Source: Nitrogeniibacter mangrovi | GTDB lineage: Bacteria > Pseudomonadota > Gammaproteobacteria > Burkholderiales > Rhodocyclaceae | Length of the DNA: 64,000 nucleotides | Assembly: GCF_010983895.1 (NCBI RefSeq) | Contig: NZ_CP048836.1 | Coordinates: 3,162,001-3,226,000, forward strand | Reading direction: 5' to 3' | Part shown: positions 29,072 to 38,871 of the stretch, piece after piece | Numbering within the stretch: position 1 is the stretch's first letter | How the letters are laid out: every line of letters starts with the position of its first letter | Notes under the pieces: generated by a model | Database searches by the model: none | Seen by the model: only the letters and a program-made list of their open reading frames with translations | What the model was told of the DNA's origin: nothing | Program-made: the position numbers and the translations under genes

Positions 29072-30553
29072 ATGATGTATCTCGAACATTTCGGCCTGCG
29101 CGAAGCCCCTTTCCGGCTCACCCCGCTGACGGACTTCTTCTTCTCCGGCGCCCGGCGCGGGGCCACGGCCGAGGCGCTGATCTACGCGATCCTGCACGAC
29201 GAGGGGATCGTCAAGGTCAGCGGCGAGGTCGGCGCCGGCAAGACCATGCTGTGCCGGGTGCTCATCGAGCGCCTGCCCGACACGGTGGATACCGTCTATT
29301 TTGCCAACCCCACCCTGGATCCCGACGCGCTGCTGCGGACGGTTGCCAACGAACTGGGGCTGTCCCTGCCCGCCGACGACCGGGTCACCGTACTCGGCGC
29401 CATCACCGACGAACTGATCGCCCGCCACGGCGCCGGACGCCGGGTCGTCGCGCTGGTGGACGAGGCCCACGCCATGCCGGCCGCCTCACTCGAGCAGATC
29501 CGCCTGCTCTCCAATCTCGAGACCGGCCGCCACAAGCTGCTCCAGATCGTGCTGTTCGGTCAGCCGGAACTGGACGCTCAGCTCGAAGCGCACGCCATGC
29601 GCCCGCTCAAGGACCGCATCACCCACCACTTCCGCCTCGCCCCATTCGCCCCCGACGAAGTGGCCGACTACGTGGACTTCCGCATGCGCGCCGCGGGCTA
29701 CCGTGGCCCCAAGGTGTTCAGCCCCGCAGCCACCCGGCGGATCGCCGCCTTCGCGGCCGGCCTCACACGGCGCATCAACGTGCTCGCCGACAAGGCCCTG
29801 CTGGCCGCGTACGCGCAGAACATGCACGCCGTCAATCCGGCCCACGTGAAGACCGCCGCGCGCGATGCCCAGTACCTGCCCGGCCGCAGCCGCCGCCCCG
29901 GCTGGCTCGTCATTCCCACGCTCCTCGTGATCGCCGCTGTCCTCGCCTGGCAGGCCATCGATCGTCAGGCACGTGCCCCATCGGCCTCATCCGGCGCGGC
30001 GCCGGCAACGCCTTCGGTCACGGAAGCCAGGCCGTCGCCCCCGGAACCGGCCCCCCGTCCGACGCAGCCCGCCCCCGTGTCCACGCCGGTCGAGGAGCCC
30101 CACGTCGCGGCGCCGAAAACCGCCCCGCAGGCCAGCGGCGGGTCCGCCCAGGGCACACCGCCGGCGGACGCCGCCCCGGCCGGCATCGAGGGGAACCCCA
30201 CGCCGGGCGTGACGGCCACGCCGACCGATACCGGGTTCCCGCTGGCCGCGGCCGCTCGCGCCGCCCAGCTGCGGTGGATGCGCGAGGCGGACGACGCGAC
30301 CTGGTTCATCCAGCTGCACACCAATCTGGATGTCGCCGAAGCCACCCTGGAACAGCAGGTAGCCCGTGCCCGCGACGCCCTGCCGGACGCCTCGATCCGG
30401 GTCTACGAAGCCGATCTGCCGGGCGGCCACCGCACCGGGGTCATCATGGGCAGCTATGCGAGCGAAGGCGACGCCATGCAGGCCCTCAAGATGCTGCCGG
30501 CACGGTATCGCGGCGGCGGCGCCTACATCCGCCAGGCGCGATGGCTGAAATAG
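29072..30553 (+). CDS. mshM: MSHA biogenesis ATPase MshM-like (ExeA family) with SPOR-like tail
   Basis: 493 aa. An AAA domain of the ExeA/GspA family comes first: YLEHFGLREAPFRLTPLTDF, Walker A GEVGAGKT (51-58), Walker B VVALVDEAHAM and an ITHHFRLAPF arginine region. A membrane helix (~274-292) and a long Pro/Ala linker (~295-390) lead to a C-terminal SPOR-like domain (~400-490, with TWFIQLHTNLDVAEA and YIRQARWLK). The SPOR end should bind peptidoglycan and help the secretin cross the wall. The family is certain; the SPOR call rests on pattern. Confidence 0.87.
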   Translation: MMYLEHFGLREAPFRLTPLTDFFFSGARRGATAEALIYAILHDEGIVKVSGEVGAGKTMLCRVLIERLPDTVDTVYFANPTLDPDALLRTVANELGLSLPADDRVTVLGAITDELIARHGAGRRVVALVDEAHAMPAASLEQIRLLSNLETGRHKLLQIVLFGQPELDAQLEAHAMRPLKDRITHHFRLAPFAPDEVADYVDFRMRAAGYRGPKVFSPAATRRIAAFAAGLTRRINVLADKALLAAYAQNMHAVNPAHVKTAARDAQYLPGRSRRPGWLVIPTLLVIAAVLAWQAIDRQARAPSASSGAAPATPSVTEARPSPPEPAPRPTQPAPVSTPVEEPHVAAPKTAPQASGGSAQGTPPADAAPAGIEGNPTPGVTATPTDTGFPLAAAARAAQLRWMREADDATWFIQLHTNLDVAEATLEQQVARARDALPDASIRVYEADLPGGHRTGVIMGSYASEGDAMQALKMLPARYRGGGAYIRQARWLK

Positions 30554-30673
30554 GACATAGTCATCAATGACGCCCGCTTCAATCCACTTTCAATACGGGG
30601 CGCATCTGCATGAAATGATTGAAGTTCATGCACAAACGTTTAACATGGTTGCGTTTCCGGTCCCGACATACGC

Positions 30674-32347
30674 ATGAATTCACGCCTCGCGTTCCTGATG
30701 CTGGCATCACTCGGTCTGCCGGCCTGCTCGATGCTGCCGCGCGCCACCCCGCCCGACGGCCATCTGCGTTCGGCCGACCTGCCCGCCACGACACGCGCGG
30801 CCGCCACGCCGATCCCGCCCCCGGTCTCGCGCAGCTTCAGCCTGCCGCCGCCCAAGCCGGTGGCCAAGGCGGAAACCTACTCGGTGGTCGTCAACGATGT
30901 GGACGTGCGCGAACTGCTGTTCGCCCTGGCGCGCGATGCCAAGGTCAACGTGGACATCCATCCGGGCCTGAGCGGCCGCGTGACGCTCAACGCCATCAAC
31001 CAGACCCTGCCCCAGCTGCTCGAGCGCATCGCCCAGCAGGTGGACATGCGCTACGAGCAGCATGGCCCCAACCTGGAGGTGATGCCCGACACGCCCTACC
31101 TGCACGCCTACAAGATCGACTACGTGAACATGAACCGCACGGCCTCGGGCACCGTGTCCACCAACACCCAGATCGCCACCAACGGCGGCGGCGCCGGCAC
31201 GGGCGCCCAGAACAGCGCCGGCAGCAACGGCAACATCTCCAGCACGCGCATCGAAAACACCTCCAGCAACGCCTTCTGGACCTCGATCGAGGCGAACATC
31301 AAGGATCTGCTCAAGGAGACCGACAAGGTCCTGCCCGCCGCCGCGGTGGCCGGCAAGGACGGCGAATCGCGCTTCCGCGAGGCCGCTTCGGTCATCGTCA
31401 ACCGCGAGAGCGGCATCGTGAACGTGCGCGCCACCGCGCGCCAGCATGCCAAGGTGCGCGAATTCATCGACAAGGTGGTGGCGGCCGCCCGCCGCCAGGT
31501 CATGATCGAGGCCACCATCGTCGAAGTGGCGCTCAACGACAGCTACCAGCAGGGCATCGACTGGTCGCACTTGGGCGGCAAGACCTGGGGCATCTCCGGC
31601 CCCAGTCTGGGCACCAACGTGGGCAGCTCGCTGGCGCCGTTCACGGTCAGCTACCTGAGCAAGAACCTGGACATCAACGTCGACCTGCTCGAGGCCTTCG
31701 GCACCGTCAAGGTGCTCTCCAGCCCGCGCCTGGCGGTGCTCAACAACCAGACCGCGATGCTCAAGGTGGTCGACGAATTCGTCTACTTCAACGTCAAGGC
31801 CGAGACCGTCTCCACCGCCAACGTGGACAGCCGCACCACCTTCACCACCACGCCGCAGTCGGTGTCCGTCGGCATGGTGATGTCGATCACGCCGCAGATC
31901 GCCGACACCGGGGAAGTGACCCTCAACGTACGCCCCACCATCTCGAGCATCTCCGACCTCAAGGAAGACCCCAACCCGCAGCTGGCCGCGGCCAACATCC
32001 AGAACCTGGTGCCTCAGATCCGCACCCGCGAGATCGAGTCGGTGCTGCGCCTGCGCAGCGGCCAGATCGCGGTCCTGGGCGGGCTCATGGAAGACCGCAT
32101 CGACTACAAGACCGGCCGGATCCCGCTGGTGGGCCAGATCCCCCTGTTCGGCGAGGCCTTCACCGAGCGCGACAACGCGGTCAAGAAGACCGAGCTGGTC
32201 ATCTTCCTGCGCCCGGTCGTCGTGGACGACGGCTTCATGAGCCCGGCCATGGCGCGGCGGCTGCCGGACCGGGAATTCTTCACCCGTGACCCGGTGCCGG
32301 GCACCCGCAACTTCGCCCCCCGCACGACCCCGCCATCGCAGCCATGA
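30674..32347 (+). CDS. mshL: MSHA-type pilus secretin MshL
   Basis: 557 aa. The lipoprotein signal ends LGLPAC. An N-terminal secretin/TonB short domain (KAETYSVVVNDVDVRELLFA, then VTLNAINQTLPQLLERIAQQ) and a Ser/Asn/Gly-rich insertion (~165-195) precede the secretin domain. That ends with the signature VLGGLMEDRIDYKTGRIPLV and GQIPLFG. It should form the outer-membrane ring through which the pilus passes. The 120 bp before it contains no promoter I trust. It overlaps mshN by 4 bp. Confidence 0.92.
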   Translation: MNSRLAFLMLASLGLPACSMLPRATPPDGHLRSADLPATTRAAATPIPPPVSRSFSLPPPKPVAKAETYSVVVNDVDVRELLFALARDAKVNVDIHPGLSGRVTLNAINQTLPQLLERIAQQVDMRYEQHGPNLEVMPDTPYLHAYKIDYVNMNRTASGTVSTNTQIATNGGGAGTGAQNSAGSNGNISSTRIENTSSNAFWTSIEANIKDLLKETDKVLPAAAVAGKDGESRFREAASVIVNRESGIVNVRATARQHAKVREFIDKVVAAARRQVMIEATIVEVALNDSYQQGIDWSHLGGKTWGISGPSLGTNVGSSLAPFTVSYLSKNLDINVDLLEAFGTVKVLSSPRLAVLNNQTAMLKVVDEFVYFNVKAETVSTANVDSRTTFTTTPQSVSVGMVMSITPQIADTGEVTLNVRPTISSISDLKEDPNPQLAAANIQNLVPQIRTREIESVLRLRSGQIAVLGGLMEDRIDYKTGRIPLVGQIPLFGEAFTERDNAVKKTELVIFLRPVVVDDGFMSPAMARRLPDREFFTRDPVPGTRNFAPRTTPPSQP

Positions 32348-33495
32348 GTCTGCTGATCGACGCCCTTCGCAAGGCCGAGCAGGACCGGGACAAGTCCGGC
32401 CCCGATCGCGACGACCTGGAAGGGCTGTCCCTCGAACCGATGGCGCCGCCCCCCGCGGCTGCGGCGCCGCAGGCGGACGCCGGCGCGGCCGATCGCGAAG
32501 CCGCCGCGCGCCTGTTCGCGACCAAGGCCGACACGGCGACGCCCAATCGCCTGGTGTGGCTGGCACTCGCCGGCGTGCTCGCTGGCCTCGCCCTGATCGC
32601 CTACGTGTGGTGGCAGATGCAGCCGGCCGGCGGCATCCGCCCCATGGCCGACACCCCGCGCCCCGTCGCCCCAGCGATGCCGGCCGAACCGGCGGCGCCG
32701 ATGCCCGCCCAGGTCGCCGCCGAACCCGTTCCGGAAGCCGCACCGGCGCCCAGCCGCCTCGCCGACGACGCCTCGACCCCGGCCCCCGCCGAATCCGAAC
32801 CGCCCCTGCCATCGCGCCCGCAACGGGGCAGCCTGGGGCGCGCGGCCGAGGCAACACCCGCCGCCGCGCCCGCCCCGCCGGCCACGCCGCACCTGACCCG
32901 AACCACGCCGACGCCGGCACGGGTGCCGCCCCTGCTGGAAAAAGGCTACGCCGCCTACCAGGCCGGCCGGCTCGACGAAGCCGCCGCCGCCTACCAGGCC
33001 CAGCTCGATGTCGATCCGAACAATGTCGATGCGCTCAACGGCATGGGCGCCATCGCCATGCAGGCCGAGCGGCCGGCGGAGGCCATCCGCTGGTTCCGGC
33101 GCACCCTGACGGCACAGCCGGACGATCCGGTGGCGCTCGCGGGGCTGGCCAGCCTGCTGCCCGCCGAGCAGGCCGTGGATGACGAATCGCGCCTGCGCGG
33201 CCTGCTCGACGAGGCGCCGACCTCGCCGGCGGCAGCCTTCGCGCTGGGCAACGCACTGGCCCGCCAGCAACGCTGGGCCGAGGCCCAGGAGGCCTACTTC
33301 AGCGCCTACTCCGGCGAGCCCACCAACCCGGACTATCTGTACAACCTCGCGGTAAGCCTCGACCATCTGGCGCAGCCGGCCCTGGCGCGCGAGTTCTACC
33401 GGCGCGCCCTCGACGCCGCCGCCGGCCGCCCCGCGGTCTTCGATCCGGCCGCGGTCCAGGCGCGCCTGTCGGCGCTGGCGGAGCCGGCCCGGTGA
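32344..33495 (+). CDS. mshN: TPR-repeat pilus assembly protein, MshN-like
   Basis: 383 aa. The N-terminus MSLLIDALRKAEQDRDKSG is the MshN/GspB-like motif. One membrane helix (~64-84) and a Pro/Ala/Glu linker precede TPR repeats from ~195 to the end (YAAYQAGRLDEAAAAYQAQL, VDALNGMGAIAMQAERPAEA, FALGNALARQQRWAEAQEAY). It is probably a periplasmic partner of the secretin or the ATPase. It overlaps both neighbours by 4 bp. Confidence 0.85.
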   Translation: MSLLIDALRKAEQDRDKSGPDRDDLEGLSLEPMAPPPAAAAPQADAGAADREAAARLFATKADTATPNRLVWLALAGVLAGLALIAYVWWQMQPAGGIRPMADTPRPVAPAMPAEPAAPMPAQVAAEPVPEAAPAPSRLADDASTPAPAESEPPLPSRPQRGSLGRAAEATPAAAPAPPATPHLTRTTPTPARVPPLLEKGYAAYQAGRLDEAAAAYQAQLDVDPNNVDALNGMGAIAMQAERPAEAIRWFRRTLTAQPDDPVALAGLASLLPAEQAVDDESRLRGLLDEAPTSPAAAFALGNALARQQRWAEAQEAYFSAYSGEPTNPDYLYNLAVSLDHLAQPALAREFYRRALDAAAGRPAVFDPAAVQARLSALAEPAR

Positions 33496-35201
33496 ATGCG
33501 CCCACCCAGGGCCGGGCACCGCTCGGCCAGACCCTGATCGCCACCGGAATCATCACCGAGGATCAGCTGCGCATCGCCCTGCTCGAGCAGACCCGCATCG
33601 ACCGCCCCCTCGGCCGCCTGCTGGTCGACCTGGGTTTCGTCAGCGAAGCGGCCCTGCGCGACGCGCTCTCGGCCAGCCTCGGCAAGCAGAGCGTGGATCT
33701 GGCCAACGCGATCGCCGACCCGGAGGCGCTCGCGTTGGTGCCGCAGGACATCGCCAAGCGCCACCGCCTGCTACCCCTGAGTTTCGACGCCACCCTCAAC
33801 CGGCTCACCATCGCCATCGCCGACATCAACGACGTGGTGGCGCTGGACAAGCTGCGCGGCCTGCTCGCCGAGGACATCGCCATCGAGACCCTGATGGCCG
33901 GGGACTCGGAGATCTCGCGGGCGATCGACCAGTACTACGGCTACCAGCTGTCCATCGACGGCATCCTGCACGAGATCGAAACCGGCGAGATCGACTTCCG
34001 CTCCCTGGCCAGCACCACCGACGAATACAGCCAGCCGGTGGTCCGCCTCATCGACGCGCTGCTGTCCAACGCGGTCAAGCGCGACGCCTCGGACATCCAC
34101 TTCGAGCCCGAATCGGCCTTCCTGCGCATCCGCTACCGCATCGACGGCATGCTTCGCCAGGTGCGCGCCCTGCACAAGAGCTACTGGCCGGCCATGGCGG
34201 TGCGCATCAAGGTGATGGCCGGGCTCAACATCGCCGAGACGCGCGCACCCCAGGACGGGCGCATCTCGCTCAACATCAGCGGCCGGCCGGTCGATTTCCG
34301 CGTCTCGGCGCAACCGACCATCCATGGCGAGAACATCGTGCTGCGGGTGCTCGACCGCCAGAAGGGCATCGTGCCGCTCGACGGGCTCGGCCTGTCCGAC
34401 ACCCAGCTCGACCTGCTTAAGCTCATGATCGCCCGCCCCGAGGGGCTGATCCTGGTGACCGGCCCCACCGGCAGCGGCAAGACCACCACCCTGTATTCCA
34501 TCCTCAACCACATCAACGCCGAGGGCCTGAACATCATGACCCTCGAGGACCCGGTGGAATACCCGATGGCGATGATCCGCCAGACCGCGGTCTCGGAGAC
34601 GGCCAAGCTCGATTTCGCCAACGGCGTGCGCGCCATGCTGCGCCAGGACCCGGACATCATCCTGGTGGGCGAGGTGCGCGACGCCGACACCGCCGGCATG
34701 GCCTTCCGCGCCGCCATGACCGGCCACCAGGTCTATTCGACCCTGCACACCAACACCGCCATCGGCGCCATTCCGCGCCTGCTCGATCTGGGCATCACGC
34801 CGGAGATCATGACCGGCAACCTGATCGGCATCGTCGCCCAGCGCCTGGTGCGCAAGCTGTGCCCGCAATGCAAGGAGGCCTACACCCCCGAGCCCTGGGA
34901 GCTGCGCCTGCTGGGCCTGTCGGCCGAGCGCATCGGCACCCCCCTGTACCGCTCGGTGGGCTGCAGCCACTGCGATTTTCAGGGCTACCGCGGGCGCACC
35001 GCGATCATGGAGCTGATGCGCATGGACTCGGACATGGACGAGCTCATCGCCCGCCGTGCCGGCCAGCGCGACATCCGCAACGCCGCGCGTGCCAAGGGCT
35101 TCCGCTCGCTCGCCGAGGACGGGGTGCGGCGCGTGCTCGACGGCGTCACCTCGATCGACGAACTGGCGCGGGTGGTCGACCTGACCGAGCGCATGGCGTG
35201 A
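33492..35201 (+). CDS. mshE: Pilus extension ATPase MshE (GspE/PilB family)
   Basis: 569 aa from a GTG that overlaps the mshN stop. N-terminal MshEN-type domains (GQTLIATGIITEDQLRIALLEQ, FVSEAALRDALSASLGKQSV) are known in this family to bind c-di-GMP. The ATPase core has DASDIHFEPES, Walker A GPTGSGKTTT (~324-333), the Asp box LEDPVEYPM, Walker B ILVGEVRD and the His box GHQVYSTLHTNTA. The zinc tetracysteine CPQC...CSHC is also present. It is complete, unlike the GAF-GspE gene at the left edge. It powers pilus polymerisation at the inner membrane. Confidence 0.94.
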   Translation: MNAPTQGRAPLGQTLIATGIITEDQLRIALLEQTRIDRPLGRLLVDLGFVSEAALRDALSASLGKQSVDLANAIADPEALALVPQDIAKRHRLLPLSFDATLNRLTIAIADINDVVALDKLRGLLAEDIAIETLMAGDSEISRAIDQYYGYQLSIDGILHEIETGEIDFRSLASTTDEYSQPVVRLIDALLSNAVKRDASDIHFEPESAFLRIRYRIDGMLRQVRALHKSYWPAMAVRIKVMAGLNIAETRAPQDGRISLNISGRPVDFRVSAQPTIHGENIVLRVLDRQKGIVPLDGLGLSDTQLDLLKLMIARPEGLILVTGPTGSGKTTTLYSILNHINAEGLNIMTLEDPVEYPMAMIRQTAVSETAKLDFANGVRAMLRQDPDIILVGEVRDADTAGMAFRAAMTGHQVYSTLHTNTAIGAIPRLLDLGITPEIMTGNLIGIVAQRLVRKLCPQCKEAYTPEPWELRLLGLSAERIGTPLYRSVGCSHCDFQGYRGRTAIMELMRMDSDMDELIARRAGQRDIRNAARAKGFRSLAEDGVRRVLDGVTSIDELARVVDLTERMA

Positions 35202-35214
35202 GCGGGGCGCGGCC

Positions 35215-36417
35215 ATGGTGATGTTCGCGTACAAGGCGGTCACCCCCGACGGGCGTCATGTGCGCGGCGAGATGGACGCAGTCAACCTGGTCGATCTCGA
35301 ACTGCGCCTCAAGCGCATGGAGATGGATTTCGTCAACGGCCATCCGGTCAAGGGCCGGGGGCATCTGGGCAGCCAGCGCATCCCGCGGCGCGAGCTGATC
35401 AACTTCTGCTTTCACCTGGAGCAGCTCACCCGCGCCGGCGTGCCCATCCTCGAGGGGCTGACCGACCTGCGCGACTCCACCGAACACGCCCGCTTCCGCG
35501 AGATCGTCGCCGGCCTGGTCGAAAGCATCGAGGGCGGGCGCAACCTGTCGGACGCGGCCGAAGGCTACCCCACCGTGTTCGACGAGGTCTTCTGCAACCT
35601 GCTGCGCGCCGGCGAGACCACCGGCAACCTGCCCCATGTGCTGCGCGAGATCAGCGACAACCTGAAGCGCGACGACGAACTGGCCGCCTTCGGCCGCAAG
35701 GTGATCATCTACCCGGCGATCGTCAGCATCATCATCCTCATCGCCCTGAGCGTCGCGCTGGCCTTTCTGGTGCCCCAGCTCAGCGGCCTGTTCCGCCTCG
35801 CCGGGCAGCAGCTGCCGCTGTCCACGCGGCTGCTGATCGGCGCCTCGGACCTGTTCGTGAACTACTGGTGGCTGATCATCGGCACCCTGGTCGCCCTCGG
35901 CCTCGGCCTCCAGCTCTCGATCCAGTCGATGCCCTCGGCGCGGCGCAGCTGGGACCGGCTCATGCTGACCCTGCCGCTGCTCGGCCCGATCCGGCGCAAG
36001 GTCATCCTGGCCCGCTTCTCCGGGCTGTTCGCCATGATGTACGGCGCCGGCATCCCCATCGTCAGCGCCCTGCAAAGCGCCGAACGCGTCTCCGGCAACA
36101 CCCTGGTCGCCGACGGCCTGCGCGAAGTGCGCGAACGCATCGGCGAGGGCCGCAACGTCTCCGGCGCCTTCGCCTCGGTCCCACTGTTCCCCCCCCTGGT
36201 GGTGCGCATGCTGCGCGTGGGCGAGAACACCGGTGCGCTTGATGAGGCGCTCGCCAATGTGGCCTACTTTTACGATCGTGACGTGCGCGAGTCGGTCGAC
36301 CGGCTCCAGGCGATGATCGAGCCGCTGCTCATGGTCCTGCTCGGCAGCCTCCTGCTCGGCATCGCCATGGCCGTGCTCGGCCCCGTCTACGACATCATCA
36401 CCAAGCTGCCGCTCTGA
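35215..36417 (+). CDS. mshG: Pilus inner-membrane platform protein MshG (GspF/PilC family)
   Basis: 400 aa with two GspF repeats (~65-190 and ~265-390) and three membrane helices (~160-185, ~215-235 and ~365-390). RRELINFCFHLEQLTRAGVP with ILEGLTDL opens repeat one; ARFSGLFAMMYGAGIPIVSA opens repeat two. It is the platform that couples the ATPase to pilin insertion. It starts 13 bp after mshE. Confidence 0.93.
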   Translation: MVMFAYKAVTPDGRHVRGEMDAVNLVDLELRLKRMEMDFVNGHPVKGRGHLGSQRIPRRELINFCFHLEQLTRAGVPILEGLTDLRDSTEHARFREIVAGLVESIEGGRNLSDAAEGYPTVFDEVFCNLLRAGETTGNLPHVLREISDNLKRDDELAAFGRKVIIYPAIVSIIILIALSVALAFLVPQLSGLFRLAGQQLPLSTRLLIGASDLFVNYWWLIIGTLVALGLGLQLSIQSMPSARRSWDRLMLTLPLLGPIRRKVILARFSGLFAMMYGAGIPIVSALQSAERVSGNTLVADGLREVRERIGEGRNVSGAFASVPLFPPLVVRMLRVGENTGALDEALANVAYFYDRDVRESVDRLQAMIEPLLMVLLGSLLLGIAMAVLGPVYDIITKLPL

Positions 36418-36419
36418 CG

Positions 36420-37925
36420 ATGCCCACCCGCTACCTGCTCTATCTCGACGCCAGCGCCATGCACTGCTTCCACTGGAAGCAGGGCCGCACGCGGCTGATG
36501 GAACGCTTCCCGACGACCGAAGCGGGCATCGGCGGCTTCGCGCGGTTCGTGCAGCGCCACCGCACGGGCCTGTTCTCGCTGATGGTCGACGTGATGGAAG
36601 AGGGCTTCCAGCACGAGGTGCTGCCCTATGTGCGCGGCGGCGACCGCGACGCCATGCTCAAACGCAAGGGCAGCCAGGCCTTCTTCGGCACCCCGCTGAG
36701 CACCGCGGTGTCGCTCGGACGCGAACGCGGCGGCCGGCGCGACGAGCGCTTCCTGTTCGTCGCCCTGACCCGGCAGGCCCTGGTCGAACCGTGGCTGCAG
36801 GCATTGCGTGCCGCCCACGCGGCGCTCACCGGGGTGCATTCACCGCCCCTGGTCCTCGACCGGCTCATGCAACGCCTGGCCAGCGACCGCCCCCGCTGCC
36901 TGCTGGTGTGCTTCACTCCGGGCGGCATGCGCCAGACCTTCTTCGAATCGGGCCGGCTGCGCTTCAGCCGCCTCGCGCAGAGCCTCGACGACATCCCGAT
37001 CGGCCTGGAAGCACAGTGCGCGGCGGAGATCCTCAAGACCCATTCCTATCTGGTCGGTCAACGGCTGATCCCGCGTAACGCGCCGCTGACGGTTCACGTG
37101 CTGGTGAACGATGCGGATTTCAAACGTCTGCGCCCCGCGCTGGCCGACACCGACGAGCTGCGTTTCGAGCACCTGCCCATCGACGTGCTCGCCCGCAAGC
37201 TCAACCTCGCCGAGACACCGCGCGGCTCCAACGCACTGCCGATCCTGCTCGGCAGCATGATGCGCGAATCCGGCGCGACCCAGCTGGCCGACCCCGGCGA
37301 AACCCGCTACTACGGCATCTGGAAGATGCGTCAGGCCGTGGTCGGCACCGGTCTGGCCCTGTTCGCCGCCGCCATGCTGTTTGCGGGCAAGGTCTGGTTC
37401 GATGGCCAGTCGATGGCACAGGAACGGGCCGGGCTGGCCGCCCGGACCGCGGCCCAGCAACGCCAGCTGGCGGCCCTGCAGCAGGCCCTCCCGCCCCTGC
37501 CCGTGTCCGTCGACGCCCTCCGCCCGGCGGTCGAGACGCTCGAATCCCTGCGCCATGAGGATGCCTCGCCGGCGCGCTGGCTCATCCACCTGTCGCACGC
37601 CCTCGACCTCCATCGGGACGTCCGCCTCGAGCAGGTGGACTGGCGCTATCGCGACGCGCCCCCGGATACCCGGGTCGCACCGGGTGCGGCCGGCCGGGCC
37701 CGACTGTCACTGCCGGCCTCGCTCGCCAGCGACCGGCGCGCCCTGATCGAGACGGCCCAGGCCTTCGTCGAGGATCTGAGCCCGGGCACCGACGGCAGTG
37801 CGCGCATGACCCGCATGCCGGTGCAGCTGCAATCGGACCAGGCCCTGCGCGGCTCCTCCTCCGACGAGGTCGACACCACGCGCCCCGAATTCGAAGTCGA
37901 GTTCGCCCTGGGGGCGCGCCCATGA
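36420..37925 (+). CDS. Pilus assembly protein, MshI/PilM-PilN-like
   Basis: 501 aa. The first ~300 residues are soluble and resemble a diverged PilM actin-like domain (MPTRYLLYLDASAMHCFHWK, RCLLVCFTPGGMRQTFFESG). A membrane helix at ~305-325 (VVGTGLALFAAAMLFAGKVW) is followed by a coiled coil and a PilN-like periplasmic domain. A PilM-like and a PilN-like part in one chain matches MshI of MSHA systems. It starts 2 bp after mshG and overlaps the next gene by 4 bp. The role as an inner-membrane alignment component is inferred from topology and context, since sequence identity to PilM is low. Confidence 0.7.
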   Translation: MPTRYLLYLDASAMHCFHWKQGRTRLMERFPTTEAGIGGFARFVQRHRTGLFSLMVDVMEEGFQHEVLPYVRGGDRDAMLKRKGSQAFFGTPLSTAVSLGRERGGRRDERFLFVALTRQALVEPWLQALRAAHAALTGVHSPPLVLDRLMQRLASDRPRCLLVCFTPGGMRQTFFESGRLRFSRLAQSLDDIPIGLEAQCAAEILKTHSYLVGQRLIPRNAPLTVHVLVNDADFKRLRPALADTDELRFEHLPIDVLARKLNLAETPRGSNALPILLGSMMRESGATQLADPGETRYYGIWKMRQAVVGTGLALFAAAMLFAGKVWFDGQSMAQERAGLAARTAAQQRQLAALQQALPPLPVSVDALRPAVETLESLRHEDASPARWLIHLSHALDLHRDVRLEQVDWRYRDAPPDTRVAPGAAGRARLSLPASLASDRRALIETAQAFVEDLSPGTDGSARMTRMPVQLQSDQALRGSSSDEVDTTRPEFEVEFALGARP

Positions 37926-38503
37926 CGCCATGGCAGACCCTGCGCCTGCTGCGCTGGCAACTGAGCCTCGCGCTGGTCCTGGTGGCCCTCGGCGCCACCG
38001 CGGTCTTCTACGCCAATGCCCGCAGCCGGGACGCCGCGGCACACCTGGAACAGGCTCGCGCCGACCACCTGCGCGCCTCGACCGCCTTGCAGCGTGCCCG
38101 CCAGCAGGAGGGCGATGTCCGCCACGCCATCGGCATGTACGCCGAGCTGCGCCGCGCCGGATTGATCGGCACGGAACAGCGGCTGTCCTGGGTCGAGGCG
38201 CTCGATCGGGCACGCCGACGCTACGGCATCGGGGAGATCAGCTACGAGATCCTGCCCCAGCAGCCGCTCGACGCCACCGCAGGCCAGAGTGACCTGACCT
38301 GGATGGAGAGCCGCATGCGCCTGTCCATGTCGGTCCGCCATGGCCAGGTGCTCATCGACATGCTCTCGGACCTGGCCTCGGTCCACAACGCCATTGTTCA
38401 GCCGCGCCACTGCGAGCTCGACCGTGCGAGCGGAGAACTGACCGGCCTGCGGGTGCGCTGCGAGTTGCGCTGGCTGACCCTGCGCCAGGGGTCACGTTCA
38501 TGA
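37922..38503 (+). CDS. PilO/MshJ-like inner-membrane pilus assembly protein
   Basis: 193 aa. One N-terminal helix (LRWQLSLALVLVALGATAVFY, ~10-30), a coiled coil (~35-75) and a small ferredoxin-like periplasmic domain make the PilO/GspM bauplan. It overlaps the PilM/N-like gene before it and the MshK-like gene after it by 4 bp each. The function is inferred from topology and operon position; there are no catalytic motifs. Confidence 0.65.
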   Translation: MTPWQTLRLLRWQLSLALVLVALGATAVFYANARSRDAAAHLEQARADHLRASTALQRARQQEGDVRHAIGMYAELRRAGLIGTEQRLSWVEALDRARRRYGIGEISYEILPQQPLDATAGQSDLTWMESRMRLSMSVRHGQVLIDMLSDLASVHNAIVQPRHCELDRASGELTGLRVRCELRWLTLRQGSRS

Positions 38504-38871
38504 GACACGTCCGCCCCATCGCTCTCGGTCTGGCCCTGCTCGCCCTCGGTCACAACGCCCTCGCGCAAGGCCCACTCGGGCGCCTGTTCTTCACCCCCGA
38601 GGAGCGCGAGGCCATGGACCGCAACCCGACCGGGGCCCTCGCCGCGCCCACAAAGGCCGCACCGCGCACGCTCGACGGCATCGTGCGCCGCAGTGACGGC
38701 AAAGCCACGGTGTGGATCGACGGGCTGCCCCAGCCGAGCCATCTGCCGAGTCCGGACGCCGCACCGGTCGAAGCGGACGACGGTCGCTGGCTGCGCCTCA
38801 AGGTGGGCGAATCCACCGAGACCGGCCATGAGGCGGAAGCGCCGCGCATCCGCATCGAGCGCAAACGATGA
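38500..38871 (+). CDS. Small periplasmic pilus protein, MshK-like
   Basis: 123 aa. A signal peptide (ALGLALLALGHNALAQ) is followed by GRLFFTPEERE, a motif seen in MshK and similar short secretion/pilus accessory proteins, then a beta-rich stretch (LDGIVRRSDGKATVWIDGL). It may link the inner-membrane complex to the secretin as PilP/GspC do. It overlaps both neighbours by 4 bp. Confidence 0.6.
   Translation: MRHVRPIALGLALLALGHNALAQGPLGRLFFTPEEREAMDRNPTGALAAPTKAAPRTLDGIVRRSDGKATVWIDGLPQPSHLPSPDAAPVEADDGRWLRLKVGESTETGHEAEAPRIRIERKR

Noticed and set aside
30554-30673. Possible sigma-54 promoter before mshL
   Set aside because: No GG-N10-GC spacing found; the gap is probably inside the operon.
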